A DNA stretch of 64,000 nucleotides from CAVQGZ01 sp963712175 (GTDB lineage: Bacteria > Actinomycetota > Actinomycetes > Jiangellales > Jiangellaceae). Positions 17,434 through 26,111 of this stretch are shown piece after piece. Location: the NCBI GenBank assembly GCA_963712175.1, contig CAVQGZ010000004.1, positions 124,001-188,000 on the forward strand. The letters are read 5' to 3'. The notes below the pieces were generated by a model. It saw only the letters and a program-made list of their open reading frames with translations, made no database searches and had not been told where the DNA came from. A program made the position numbers and the translations under genes. Every line of letters starts with the position of its first letter. Within the stretch, counting starts at the first letter, position 1.

Positions 17434-18297
17434 TCAGGTGGGCAGCTCGTCGCGCCAGCTCACCTGAGGCTCCCAGCGCAGAAGGCGCCGCGCGTCGTCG
17501 ATGCCGTGCAGCCCGTCGTTCGTGCCGGTGCCTTCTCGTAGCGGTACGCCGGGGTAGAAGCGCTCGACCAGCTCTGCGTTCGGCGTGGGCGTGAGGGTGT
17601 CAGCCGCGGCGATGGTGACGTTGTGCGCGCCCGTCGCGTCCACCTCGAGGGCCAGCTGCACGGCTCGGGCTGCGTCCCGGGCGTCGATGTACCCCCAGAG
17701 GTTCGGACGTCGTTGGCCCAGGTCGTCCCACACCGCTGGGAGCTTGTCGTAGGAGGCGTCGTGCGTCGCGTCGGTGAGGTGGACGTTGGACAGCCGCAGC
17801 CCGATCACGGTCATGCCGAACTTGTCGGCCAGGTGTCTCGCCAGGTGCTCGCAGGCGACCTTGCTCATCGCGTACCCGTTCTGCGGGTGGTGCGGGTGGT
17901 TCTCGTCGAGGGGGAGGTACTCCGGTGAGACGTCGACCCAGGGCCATCCGAACACCTGCTGCGACGAGGCCCACACCACCCGGCGGATGCCGAGGTGCCC
18001 GGCTGCCCACATCACGTTGAACGTGACCGTCGTGTTGTGCGCGAAGCGCTCAGCTCCCTGCGCAGGGTCGTCGGCCGGGTCAGGTCGGGGGTCCGACCCC
18101 AGGTGGACGACTGCGTCCATCCCCGTCAGGGCCGCTGCAACGGCGGAGTAGTCGCGCAGGTCGAGCTCGATGTAGGGGGCGTCGGTCCGATCCACGCGGT
18201 CGAGATTCACGACCTCGTAGCCGGATTCGATCAGGTGGGCGACCGTCGTGCGCCCGGTTGCTCCGCTGCCTCCGGTGACTGCAACTCGCGTCATCAT
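17434..18297 (-). CDS. NAD-dependent epimerase/dehydratase (uronate dehydrogenase-like)
   Basis: 287 residues, extended SDR. VAVTGGSGATGRTT is the Rossmann glycine motif, VVHLGSDPRPD and SSQQVFGWP follow the active-site Ser region, and YAMSK is the catalytic YxxxK. The sequence around LDENHPHHPQNGYAMSKV resembles uronate dehydrogenases and related sugar-acid enzymes rather than UDP-sugar epimerases. It may start at the second Met. It is divergent from xylA by 75 bp. Confidence 0.85.
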   Translation of the reverse strand: MMTRVAVTGGSGATGRTTVAHLIESGYEVVNLDRVDRTDAPYIELDLRDYSAVAAALTGMDAVVHLGSDPRPDPADDPAQGAERFAHNTTVTFNVMWAAGHLGIRRVVWASSQQVFGWPWVDVSPEYLPLDENHPHHPQNGYAMSKVACEHLARHLADKFGMTVIGLRLSNVHLTDATHDASYDKLPAVWDDLGQRRPNLWGYIDARDAARAVQLALEVDATGAHNVTIAAADTLTPTPNAELVERFYPGVPLREGTGTNDGLHGIDDARRLLRWEPQVSWRDELPT

Positions 18298-18336
18298 GTG
18301 TCGATCGTCCCTCCCGGACGAGCGTCTGGGGTGACA

Positions 18337-18354
18337 AGGTGAGGGGCATCACCT
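18337..18354. promoter_or_regulatory. Possible operator upstream of xylA
   Basis: AGGTGA-6 nt-TCACCT forms a perfect inverted repeat in the 75-bp divergent gap between the epimerase and xylA, 18 bp before the xylA start. The position suits repression of xylA by a regulator such as a ROK/XylR or LacI protein, but no regulator gene is in the window and the motif is not matched to a known consensus. Confidence 0.35.
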
Positions 18355-18372
18355 CCGGAGAGGACGGGACCC

Positions 18373-19539
18373 ATGTACGAGCCAACTCCTGCCGACCACT
18401 TCACCTTCGGGCTGTGGACCATCGGGTGGCAGGCCCGCGACCCCTTCGGAGATGCGACGCGTGCGCCGCTGGACCCGGTCGAGGCCGTCCACAAGCTGGC
18501 CGAGCTGGGTGCGTACGGCATGACGTTCCACGACGACGACCTCGTGCCGTTCACCATGTCCGACGCCGACCGGGCCGCCGGGATCGCACGGTTCCGGCGG
18601 GCACTGGACGAGACCGGCCTGAAGATCCCCATGGCCACCACGAACACGTTCACGCACCCGGTGTTCAAGGACGGGGCCTTCACGCACAACGACCGCGAGG
18701 TCCGGCGGTTCGCGATGCGCAAGATCATGCGCAACCTCGACCTGGCTGCGGAGCTGGGTGCGCACACCTACGTCTTCTGGGGTGGCCGTGAGGGTGCAGA
18801 GACCGATGCGGCGAAGGACATCCGAACGGCCCTGGACCGCTACAAGGAGGGTCTGGACACCCTGTGCCAGTACGTGATCGACCAGGGCTACGGCATCAGG
18901 TTCGCGCTCGAGCCCAAGCCCAACGAGCCCCGAGGCGACATCCTGCTGCCCACGGTCGGCCATGGCCTCGCCTTCATCTCCATGCTGGAGCACGAGGAGA
19001 TGGTGGGGCTGAACCCTGAGGTGGGGCACGAGCAGATGGCCGGGCTGAACTTCGTCGCCGGCGTCGCACAGGCGATGTGGCAGGGAAAGCTGTTCCACAT
19101 CGACCTGAACGGCCAGCACGGCATCAAGTACGACCAGGACCTGGTGTTCGGTCACGGCGACGTCAAGAGCGCGTTCTTCCTGGTCGACCTGCTCGAGCAC
19201 GGTGGCTACACCGGCCCGCGGCACTTCGACTACAAGCCGTACCGAACCGAGGACTCCGACGACGTGTGGGCCTCGGCTGCGGCGAACATGCGGACCTACC
19301 TCATCCTCAAGGAGCGGGCAGCGGCGTTCCGCGCCGACCCCGAGGTGAAGGCAGCGTGGGAGGCCTCTCGCTCGACCGATCTCGCTACACCCACCCTGGC
19401 CGAGGGCGAGACCTACAAGGACTTGCTGGCCGACCGCTCCGCCTTCGAGGAGTTCGACTACGAGGCTGCCGCGGCACGAGGGATGCACTACACCCGCCTG
19501 GACCAGCTGGCGATCGAGCACCTGCTCGGCGCACGGTGA
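18373..19539 (+). CDS. xylA: Xylose isomerase
   Basis: 388 residues, the class I actinobacterial size. It converts D-xylose to D-xylulose with divalent metal. Catalytic elements are His in GMTFHDDDL, Trp-containing VFWGGREG, metal-binding Glu and Lys in ALEPKPNEPRGD, and metal ligands in NPEVGHEQMAG and HIDLNGQHG. A family-typical C-terminal arm runs from about residue 320. Its stop overlaps the xylB start (GTGA), so the two are translationally coupled. The transporter 3 kb upstream would supply the substrate. Confidence 0.97.
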   Translation: MYEPTPADHFTFGLWTIGWQARDPFGDATRAPLDPVEAVHKLAELGAYGMTFHDDDLVPFTMSDADRAAGIARFRRALDETGLKIPMATTNTFTHPVFKDGAFTHNDREVRRFAMRKIMRNLDLAAELGAHTYVFWGGREGAETDAAKDIRTALDRYKEGLDTLCQYVIDQGYGIRFALEPKPNEPRGDILLPTVGHGLAFISMLEHEEMVGLNPEVGHEQMAGLNFVAGVAQAMWQGKLFHIDLNGQHGIKYDQDLVFGHGDVKSAFFLVDLLEHGGYTGPRHFDYKPYRTEDSDDVWASAAANMRTYLILKERAAAFRADPEVKAAWEASRSTDLATPTLAEGETYKDLLADRSAFEEFDYEAAAARGMHYTRLDQLAIEHLLGAR

Positions 19540-21032
19540 CGGCGGAACCACCTCCCCGCGACGGCCTCGTCCTTGGTGTCGACACGTCGACGACGGCCAC
19601 GAAGGCCGTCCTGGTCGCTCCCGGCGGGAGGGTCGTCGCCGTCGGGATGGGGGAGTACTCCTTCGACGCTCCCCACCCTGGCTGGTCGGAGCAGCGCCCG
19701 GAGCTCTGGTGGGCAGCGACCCGTGAGGCCGTCGCTGCGGCGCTCGCCTCGGCGGGGATCGGCGGGGACGCCGTCCGCGCGGTCGGGCTCACCGGACAGA
19801 TGCACGGCTCGGTGCTGCTGGACTCCTCCGGTGACGTGGTGCGCCCGGCCCTGCTCTGGAACGACCAGCGAACATCCGCCCAGTGCGACGAGATCCGCGA
19901 GCGTGTCGGGGCAGGCCGGCTGATCGAGGCGACGGGCAACGATGCCCTCACCGGGTTCACTGCGCCGAAGCTGCTGTGGGTGCGGGAGAACGAGCCTGAG
20001 GAGTGGAGTCGCGTCGCCCATGTGCTCCTGCCGAAGGACTACGTCCGCTACCGACTCACCGGCCAGCTCGCGACCGACATGGCCGACGGCTCGGGCACCC
20101 TTCTGGTGGACGTGGCCAGGCGCGAGTGGAGTCGCGAGGTGCTCGATGCGCTGGACCTGGACCAGGCCCTGCTGCCGTCCCTGGTCGAAGGGCCCTCGGT
20201 GACGGGCGAGATCACGCCCGAGGCCGCTGCTGCGACGGGGCTGCGTCCGGGCACTCCCGTGGTCGCCGGCGGCGGTGACCAGTCGGCGAACGCCGTGGGG
20301 GTGGGAGCGGTCAACCCAGAGGTGGGCGCCCTGTCACTCGGGACGTCCGGCGTCGTGTTCGTGCCCACCGACCAGCCCCTGGTTCAGAGCCAGGGTCGCG
20401 TCCACTCCTTCTGCCATGCCCTGCCCGATACCTGGCACGTCATGGGGGTCATGCTGTCGGCTGCCGGGTCCCTGCGCTGGTACCGGGACACCCTGGCGCC
20501 CGGGGTGGACTTCGCTGACCTCGTGGCCGAGGCCGGCTCGGTACCGGCGGGTGCCGACGGACTGCTGTTCCTTCCCTACCTGACCGGAGAGCGCACGCCG
20601 CACGCAGACCCCGACGCGCGGGGTGCTTTCGTGGGGCTCACCGTCCGCCACACGCGGGCTCACCTGACGCGGGCTGTGCTCGAAGGCGTGGCCTTCGGGC
20701 TGCGCGACGGGCTCGAGCTGATGCGAGGGGCCGGTGTGCGAGTGCCCGGGGAGTTCCGGGCCTCTGGTGGGGGCACCAAGAGCCTGCTGTGGACGCAGAT
20801 CGTCGCCGACGTGCTCGGTGTCGCGATGGTGACAACCGGGACGGCCGAAGGCGCCGCCTTCGGGGCAGCGGTGCTTGCCACACCCGCCGCCGGGTGGTTC
20901 TCGTCGGTGGGAGATGCCGCCCGGGCGATGGTGGTCCTCGGTCAGCGGACGTCCCCCACTGATCCGGCCGCTTACGCCGAGGCCTACGCGCGCTACGGGC
21001 GGCTCTACCCCGCACTGGCGGCGGCACGCTAG
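19536..21032 (+). CDS. xylB: Xylulokinase
   Basis: 498 residues, FGGY-family kinase that phosphorylates D-xylulose to xylulose 5-phosphate. It starts at the GTG overlapping the xylA stop; longer in-frame readings extend through xylA and are not real. N-terminal ATPase motif is GLVLGVDTSTTATKAVLV; LTGQMHGSVLLD and LLWNDQRT follow; the second domain contains VVAGGGDQSANAVG, SLGTSGVVF and the C-terminal FRASGGGTKSLLWTQI. Its 3' end overlaps the convergent amidotransferase stop by a few bases. Confidence 0.96.
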   Translation: MTAEPPPRDGLVLGVDTSTTATKAVLVAPGGRVVAVGMGEYSFDAPHPGWSEQRPELWWAATREAVAAALASAGIGGDAVRAVGLTGQMHGSVLLDSSGDVVRPALLWNDQRTSAQCDEIRERVGAGRLIEATGNDALTGFTAPKLLWVRENEPEEWSRVAHVLLPKDYVRYRLTGQLATDMADGSGTLLVDVARREWSREVLDALDLDQALLPSLVEGPSVTGEITPEAAAATGLRPGTPVVAGGGDQSANAVGVGAVNPEVGALSLGTSGVVFVPTDQPLVQSQGRVHSFCHALPDTWHVMGVMLSAAGSLRWYRDTLAPGVDFADLVAEAGSVPAGADGLLFLPYLTGERTPHADPDARGAFVGLTVRHTRAHLTRAVLEGVAFGLRDGLELMRGAGVRVPGEFRASGGGTKSLLWTQIVADVLGVAMVTTGTAEGAAFGAAVLATPAAGWFSSVGDAARAMVVLGQRTSPTDPAAYAEAYARYGRLYPALAAAR

Positions 21033-21721
21033 GCCGTCAAGGCGACCCAGGCGTCGAAGAACCGGTCAGCGGGTGCCTCGATGGCGGCCACGCGTTGCGA
21101 GTCGGCCAGGTCGAGTCCCGTGGAACCGGCCCGGGCCACCTCGTCGGGGAACTGCGTCGCCATGGCGGCAACCTGTGCGACGTCCGCCTCGAGGTGGAAC
21201 AGCAAGCCGTAGGCGGCGCGACCGTGCCGGAACGCCTGGACCCTCGTCTGCTCCGATGACGCCAGGAGCGTGGCATCGTCAGGCAGGGTCACGGCGTCAC
21301 CGTGCCAGTGCAGGGGCACGAACTCCGGCGGCAGCTGCCCTGTGACGGGGTCGGCGGCGCCGTCCACCGTGAGGGTGGTCGGGTACCAGCCGAGCTCGAG
21401 CGACCCGCTCGGACCCACCGTCCCACCGAGGGTCGCGGCGAGTAGCTGGCTGCCGAGGCAGATGCCCAGCACGGGGACGTCGACGGCCAGGCAGTCGGCG
21501 ATGAGGTCCTGCTCCAGACCGAGGTGGGGGAACTCGTGGGTATCGGCGAGGCCCATGGGTCCGCCCATCAGCACGAGCCCGTCGATGCCGGTGGGGCCGA
21601 CCGGCACCGGGTCGCCGTCGAACAGCCGGACGACGCGCCACATCCGGCTGGCACGCTCGAGCGCCTGCCCCACCCTGCCGGGACCCTCGACGGCGACGTG
21701 CTGCAGGACGACAACGGTCAT
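21029..21721 (-). CDS. Class I glutamine amidotransferase-like protein
   Basis: 230 residues of a stand-alone GATase1 domain. The nucleophile is the Cys in VLGICLGSQLLA, and the His-Glu pair is in LLFHLEAD. An FPHLGLE segment and LVLMGGPMG are typical of GuaA-like stand-alone amidotransferases of the YfeJ type. Its partner synthase is not in the window, so the reaction is unknown. It is convergent with xylB, and tRNA-Met begins 42 bp upstream of its start, reading away. Confidence 0.9.
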   Translation of the reverse strand: MTVVVLQHVAVEGPGRVGQALERASRMWRVVRLFDGDPVPVGPTGIDGLVLMGGPMGLADTHEFPHLGLEQDLIADCLAVDVPVLGICLGSQLLAATLGGTVGPSGSLELGWYPTTLTVDGAADPVTGQLPPEFVPLHWHGDAVTLPDDATLLASSEQTRVQAFRHGRAAYGLLFHLEADVAQVAAMATQFPDEVARAGSTGLDLADSQRVAAIEAPADRFFDAWVALTA

Positions 21722-21762
21722 GACGGTCCTCCTCAGGCTCGCGGGTACCCTGGCTCGCGCTC

Positions 21763-21839
21763 GGGGCGGTAGCTCAGCCGGTTAGAGCTGGGGACTCATA
21801 ATCCCTTGGTCGCGGGTTCGAGTCCCGCCCGCCCCACCA
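21763..21839 (+). tRNA. tRNA-Met (CAT)
   Basis: Acceptor GGGGCGG (21763-21769) pairs with CCGCCCC (21829-21835); the D-arm is TAGCTCAGCCGGTTAGAGC; the anticodon loop CTCATAA gives CAT; the T-arm is GGTTCGAGTCC; discriminator A and encoded CCA end at 21839. The anticodon-arm sequence ACTCATAAT fits elongator methionine tRNA better than the TilS-modified Ile tRNA. Confidence 0.9.
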
Positions 21840-21907
21840 CGCCCATCCCACGTCCATCCCGATGATCACGGCAAGGTGGTGGACGCCTGCCTGCCTAGGT
21901 GTGTGCA

Positions 21908-21976
21908 CCTCGGCAGGGGCCTCTTCACCTCGGCAGGTGGCCGATCGGCCTCGGCAGGTGGCCGATCGGCCTCGGC
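21908..21976. repeat. About three tandem ~21-bp repeats containing two GGCCGATCGGCC palindromes
   Basis: The unit CCTCGGCAGGTGGCCGATCGG occurs exactly at 21928-21948 and 21949-21969; partial copies start at 21908 and 21970. Each full unit creates the 12-bp palindrome GGCCGATCGGCC (21939-21950 and 21960-21971), spaced exactly 21 bp. It lies in the gene-free stretch 21840-22082 between tRNA-Met and the monooxygenase gene; nothing else is seen there. Confidence 0.85.
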
Positions 21977-22082
21977 CGAAGTCCCTCGACGCCCCTGCTC
22001 GATGCCGGCCTCGTCGAGTCGCTCGCGGACGCCGGGAGCAGGCGAGCACCACCTGACACGGACGCCGGCTCTCGGCGGATCG

Positions 22083-22388
22083 TCAGAGATCGAGCCCGAT
22101 GGCTGCCACCGGAGTCGCCATCGACATCTGGGGCGGCTCAGCCAGCAGCGGCCCGAATGCCGCCATCGCGGCCTGCATCGGCTCGGTGCGCCCATGCGCC
22201 TGCATCGACTCACCGTCTGCCATCAGCGCGAAGAACCAGAACGTGTTGCCCTCTCCGCGGTGGTAGGAGTAGACCTCTACGCCCGGCTCGCTCCGGGCTG
22301 CCTCGACCATGTCGGCCAGCACTCGAGCCATCTCGTCGGCCTTGCCGTCCTGGCACGTCATCGTGCCGATGACCGAGACCTTGCCCAT
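22083..22388 (-). CDS. Antibiotic biosynthesis monooxygenase (ABM)-domain protein
   Basis: 101 residues, a dimeric alpha/beta ferredoxin-like ABM domain. Family signs are the N-terminal VSVIGTMTCQDGKADEM, EVYSYHRGEGNTFWFF, and the FGPLLAEPPQM end. Such proteins oxidise quinols or aldehydes or act as small monooxygenases; the substrate cannot be inferred. It begins at an ATG preceded by CAGGGAGCATCCGC on its strand. Confidence 0.85.
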   Translation of the reverse strand: MGKVSVIGTMTCQDGKADEMARVLADMVEAARSEPGVEVYSYHRGEGNTFWFFALMADGESMQAHGRTEPMQAAMAAFGPLLAEPPQMSMATPVAAIGLDL

Positions 22389-22470
22389 GCGGATGCTCCC
22401 TGCTGTCTGGCGTCGCCGGCGATGCGCCTAGCCGGACATGGATACCAGATGACCGAGCAGCAGCGGGTGC

Positions 22471-22932
22471 TCAGGAGGACATGCGCGCTGAGTAGTCCCA
22501 CGAGTGCATGGTGAGCGGGTTGAGCCGCAGTGCCACCTCGGTGGTTCGGCGCGAGCGCAGCCAGCGGGCCAGGTTGGACGTGGGGTCGTCGAGGTACTTG
22601 TCGATCAGCCGGTCGAGGACGTCGGCGGCGCCGAGGTGCACGATGTCGGTGATCGCCCGCCCGCGAACCCCGTGGTACGGGGGAGCGTCGGGAGCAACTT
22701 CGAAACCTGCCCGCGGATCGTGGCGAAGCCGCCGCACCAGGATCGAGTCAGCCTGGGTCGAGCACCAGATGAATCCGTCTCGGTAGTCGAACCACATCGA
22801 CTGAACCATGGCCCCAGTCCGTCCCGTGGTCGCCAGCCGCACGGGGATCACCTCGTCGGTCAGGAACGACTCCATGGCGGCGGCGTCCCAGGGACCGCTT
22901 GTCTGCGGCGACGCTGCCACGGCTCTCAACAC
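22471..22932 (-). CDS. Pyridoxamine 5'-phosphate oxidase-like (split beta-barrel) flavin-binding protein
   Basis: 153 residues. The core reads VIPVRLATTGRTGAMVQSMWF then FIWCSTQADSILVRRLRHDPRAGFEV, the pattern of PNPOx-like/F420-binding split barrels, and ends with the LRLNPLTMHSWDYS strand. The first codon is a TTG at 22932; an ATG at 22875 (MESFL) is a plausible shorter start. Typical roles are FMN- or F420-dependent redox reactions; none can be assigned. It is divergent from the FUSC gene by 72 bp. Confidence 0.8.
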   Translation of the reverse strand: MLRAVAASPQTSGPWDAAAMESFLTDEVIPVRLATTGRTGAMVQSMWFDYRDGFIWCSTQADSILVRRLRHDPRAGFEVAPDAPPYHGVRGRAITDIVHLGAADVLDRLIDKYLDDPTSNLARWLRSRRTTEVALRLNPLTMHSWDYSARMSS

Positions 22933-23004
22933 CCGGCCATGGTCCCTGATTCGTCAACAATCGCCAACCGGAACGACACGATCCACGTGACCTAGGGTCG
23001 TGCC

Positions 23005-24066
23005 GTGGACCTTTCGGCCTTCCCGCCGGCTGCGCTCCTTCGCTGGGACCTCGCCGCCCGACTCTTGCTTGCCGTCACGCTTCCCGTGGCCCTGAGCTTG
23101 GCAGTCACCGGCGAGGCCGGAGTCGCCGCGCTCACCGCCGCGATGAGCGCGGCGCTGGTGAGCTTGTCCAGCCTCGGGCCGGACCTGAGCAGCCGGACGT
23201 GGAGCCTGGTCGCGGCAGTCGGAGTCCCGGTCGCCATCGTGCTCGGCGCCGTGAGCACCGGACTCGCCGCCACCGGATCCCTGCTCGTCTTCGGGCTGTT
23301 CACGGTGCACGGCGCCATGATTCGGGTCGGTCTGCTGGCTCAGCTCGCGTGGTTCCCGGTCGGGGCAGCCGGGATGCTTGCCTCCCTGCTCTTCGGGGAC
23401 TCAGTGGACATCTCGGACGTCGCAGCCGGTGCCGTCGGCGGCGCCGTGCTGGCCCTTCTGCTGATGTGGCTCGTCCCCAAGGTCATCCGCGCTCCGCGGC
23501 TAGCGATCCCGTCCGAGGCTCTGCACGTCGACACGGATCGCCTTCGGCGGATGGTGACGGCGCCCCGGTGGCGCGACTGGGTCTTGCCGCTCGCCCTCGG
23601 TGGGCTCTCCGCCGCGCTGCTGATCGTGACGAACGTCCTTACCGGCGGCTTCAAGCCGTACTGGGCTGTGCTGGCCTACGTGAGCGTCCTGGCTCCGTCA
23701 TCGGCGCAGACGCGCCGCTCGGCGGTCGAGACGGCGCTGTCAGCCGTGGTCGGCGTGCTGCTGGCGGGTGTCGTGCTCGGCGCTGGGATGTCGTTGGGTG
23801 CCATGGTCGCCGTGATCGTCGGCATGGGAGTGGTGGGCGCGGTGCTGACCCTGCGCAACGGACTGCTGTCGAAGGCCCTCCTGACCCCGCTGCCCGTGGT
23901 CATCGCCGCGGCCGCACTGGACGTCAACGACTCCCTGGTGCTGCCCCTACGCCTCGCGGAGTACGTCGTCGGGGCTGGTCTCGGCCTGCTCACGGTCGCG
24001 GGGGCGGAGTTTCTCGGGCGCCACCTGTTCGACGAGCGGGACACTGACGACGAGCTGGTCGGCTGA
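23005..24066 (+). CDS. FUSC-family integral membrane protein
   Basis: 353 residues with two blocks of about five hydrophobic segments (roughly 15-155 and 190-335) separated by a charged loop at LVPKVIRAPRLAIPSE. This two-block layout and the motif GGFKPYWAVLAYVSVLAPSS, close to the FUSC-like half repeats of aromatic acid exporters, support the assignment. GTG start at 23005. Substrate unknown. Confidence 0.75.
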   Translation: MDLSAFPPAALLRWDLAARLLLAVTLPVALSLAVTGEAGVAALTAAMSAALVSLSSLGPDLSSRTWSLVAAVGVPVAIVLGAVSTGLAATGSLLVFGLFTVHGAMIRVGLLAQLAWFPVGAAGMLASLLFGDSVDISDVAAGAVGGAVLALLLMWLVPKVIRAPRLAIPSEALHVDTDRLRRMVTAPRWRDWVLPLALGGLSAALLIVTNVLTGGFKPYWAVLAYVSVLAPSSAQTRRSAVETALSAVVGVLLAGVVLGAGMSLGAMVAVIVGMGVVGAVLTLRNGLLSKALLTPLPVVIAAAALDVNDSLVLPLRLAEYVVGAGLGLLTVAGAEFLGRHLFDERDTDDELVG

Positions 24067-24077
24067 CTCGGCAACGT

Positions 24078-24542
24078 CTAGGACATGAGTCCGATCGCGT
24101 ACGCCCCGACGGTAGCGGCCAGCTCGCGGACGGAGCCGAGCGCGCCCGCGTCCGGTGCGCCCACCACCGTGACCGGGTCGGCGACCTGCCGCCACGACAT
24201 GCCTGTCGTCACCGTCCCGATGGAGCGGATCGCGCCGGACGTGTCGTCGTTGCCATGGACGAAGGCGCCGAACGGCATTCCCCTGGTGTCGGTGAGACAC
24301 GGGTAGTACACGACGTCGAAGAAGTGCTTGAGGGCTCCAGACATGTAGCCGATGTTGGCCGGCGTACCCAGCAGGACGGCGTTCGCAGCGAGGACGTCGG
24401 AGGGCCCCGCGCTCAGTGCCGGTCTGGTCACGACGTCGAGGCCGGCGAGCGCGTCGTCTGACGCGCCTTCGAGCGCGGCCTCGAGGAGGGCCTGCGTCGC
24501 CGGCGACGGGGTGTGGTGGACCACCAGCAGCCGACCGGTCAT
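24078..24542 (-). CDS. Flavodoxin family protein
   Basis: 154 residues. LLVVHHTPSPATQALLEA is the phosphate-binding loop of a flavodoxin-like fold (here TPSPATQ), ANAVLLGTPANIGYMSGALKHFFDVV is the conserved second FMN loop, and GAFVHGNDDTSG the third. It probably binds FMN and acts in electron transfer or quinone reduction. The ATG overlaps the sucrose phosphorylase stop by 4 bp, so the two are translationally coupled. Confidence 0.88.
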   Translation of the reverse strand: MTGRLLVVHHTPSPATQALLEAALEGASDDALAGLDVVTRPALSAGPSDVLAANAVLLGTPANIGYMSGALKHFFDVVYYPCLTDTRGMPFGAFVHGNDDTSGAIRSIGTVTTGMSWRQVADPVTVVGAPDAGALGSVRELAATVGAYAIGLMS

Positions 24543-26032
24543 CGCTGTGCGGGGATGTCGGGGAGATCGAGCAGTGCGGCCACGCTGTTCTGGGAGCCGT
24601 CCTCCGTCCAGTCCAAGGTGGCCGTCCCGGCAGCGAAGTCGGCCACCAGCCGGGTCGACTCACCACCGAGTCTCCACGAGAGCACGATCACGCTCCCGTT
24701 CACCGTCGAGGTGAACTCCCCGTCGAAGGCGCAGTGCCAGTTGCGGAACCGGATGAGCCGGGCAAGTGCCGCGACGACGGGGCGGGCAAGATGCTCGCCG
24801 ATCTCCGCGCCGGTGTAGTAGTGGCGGTTCACGTCGCGACCGTTGTTCGTGCGAGCCAGCAGGTCCATGTCGTTCGAACCCGCGAGCAGGCCGACGTAGT
24901 AGACCTGCGGAGTCCCGGGCATGAAGAACTGCACCGCCCGGGCGATGAGATAGGCCTCGTCGTCGCCGCCCAGGGCGTCGTAGTAGGTGCAGTTGACCTG
25001 GTAGAGGTCGACGTTGGAGGCGGCGGGACCAGTCGCCTGACGTGACTGCCCGCCGCTGTTGGCATGAATGCTCTCGACGAGCGCATGGATCTGCCCAGGG
25101 CTCAACAGGCCGGCTCGCGAAGGGTTCTCCGGGTCGGCGCCGATGTCGATGACCCCGATGCCGTCGTGGGTGTCAAGCACGGTGACGCAGTTGCGGGGCC
25201 GTACCTGAAGCCAGCGCCCCAGTGGCTCGGGGTCGCCGGTGATGAGCCCGTGCAGCACCAGCGGGGGGAGCGCGAAGTCATAGACCAGGTCGACCCGACG
25301 GGCGATCTCGATCTGACGTTGGTAGTACGAGTGAACCTCCACGAGCACCGCGAGACCGCGGTCGTGACACCAGCCTGTGAGCTCGTCGATGAACGCGAAC
25401 GTGTCGGCTGTCATGAAGGACGACGTACCTGCTGTCTTGACGGCGTACCCGACGGCGTCGAGTCGCACTGACGCGGCACCGGCCTGGGCGAGGCGGTCGA
25501 GCACGGCACGCAGGTAGTCCCGCGCCTGCGCGCTCGTGACGTCGATGTCCATCTGGGCCGGAGTGAACGTCGTCCAGGCGAGGTGTCGCGACCCGTCGGC
25601 CATCGCAACCGGAGTGAAGGGCAGGCCCGGGCGTGGGCGATACAGGCGAAGCAGGTCGTGCTCGGTCGCACCGTGCGGGAAGACCTTCGACAACGTGAGG
25701 AACATGCCTGCGTAGTCGGAGGCGTCCCCGTGCGCCAGCCAGCTGGTGAACTGTGGCGAGCGGGCCGAGACGTGGTTGACGATGACGTCGACCATCACGT
25801 CGAGGTTGCCGGCGAGCCGGGCAAGGTCTGACCAGGTTCCCAGGCGCGGGTCGACGACCGTGTGGTCATCGGGGTCGAAGCCGGCGTCCGATCCGTCGAA
25901 CGGCGTGAAGAAGGGCAGGACGTGCACGCCCCCGAACAACCCGGACAGCTCGGTGTCGAGAAGTCGGTTCAGGCCGGGCAGGTCGGCGGCGAAGCGGTCG
26001 GCGTAGGTGATCAGCTGAACCTGGTTGCGCAC
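24539..26032 (-). CDS. Sucrose phosphorylase (GH13_18)
   Basis: 497 residues, aligning by eye along its whole length with the Bifidobacterium enzyme: NQVQLITYADRF start, GVHVLPFFTPFDGSDAGFD, MVDVIVNHVSA, YRPRPGLPFTPV, nucleophile region SVRLDAVGYAVK, acid/base Glu in VLVEVHSYYQRQ, and the third acid in VLDTHDGIGVIDIG. It phosphorolyses sucrose to glucose 1-phosphate and fructose; closely related enzymes act on sucrose 6-phosphate or glucosylglycerate, so substrate is not certain. No sucrose transporter is adjacent. Divergent from the transporter gene at 26112. Confidence 0.92.
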   Translation of the reverse strand: MRNQVQLITYADRFAADLPGLNRLLDTELSGLFGGVHVLPFFTPFDGSDAGFDPDDHTVVDPRLGTWSDLARLAGNLDVMVDVIVNHVSARSPQFTSWLAHGDASDYAGMFLTLSKVFPHGATEHDLLRLYRPRPGLPFTPVAMADGSRHLAWTTFTPAQMDIDVTSAQARDYLRAVLDRLAQAGAASVRLDAVGYAVKTAGTSSFMTADTFAFIDELTGWCHDRGLAVLVEVHSYYQRQIEIARRVDLVYDFALPPLVLHGLITGDPEPLGRWLQVRPRNCVTVLDTHDGIGVIDIGADPENPSRAGLLSPGQIHALVESIHANSGGQSRQATGPAASNVDLYQVNCTYYDALGGDDEAYLIARAVQFFMPGTPQVYYVGLLAGSNDMDLLARTNNGRDVNRHYYTGAEIGEHLARPVVAALARLIRFRNWHCAFDGEFTSTVNGSVIVLSWRLGGESTRLVADFAAGTATLDWTEDGSQNSVAALLDLPDIPAQR

Positions 26033-26111
26033 GACGGTGCCTCCCTGATCTAGCGTGGACTCGCGCCCATTCTTGCTGCGTGATGCGGGCTCTCGCAGGT
26101 ATCAATCAGGT

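Noticed and set aside
21908..21976. CRISPR array
   Set aside because: The units are tandem with no spacers, and no cas gene is in the window.
21774..22052. Minus-strand ORF ending GGRDSNPRPRDYESPALTG
   Set aside because: The end is the antisense translation of tRNA-Met; this is a common false protein in annotations. The rest is Arg-rich with no family.
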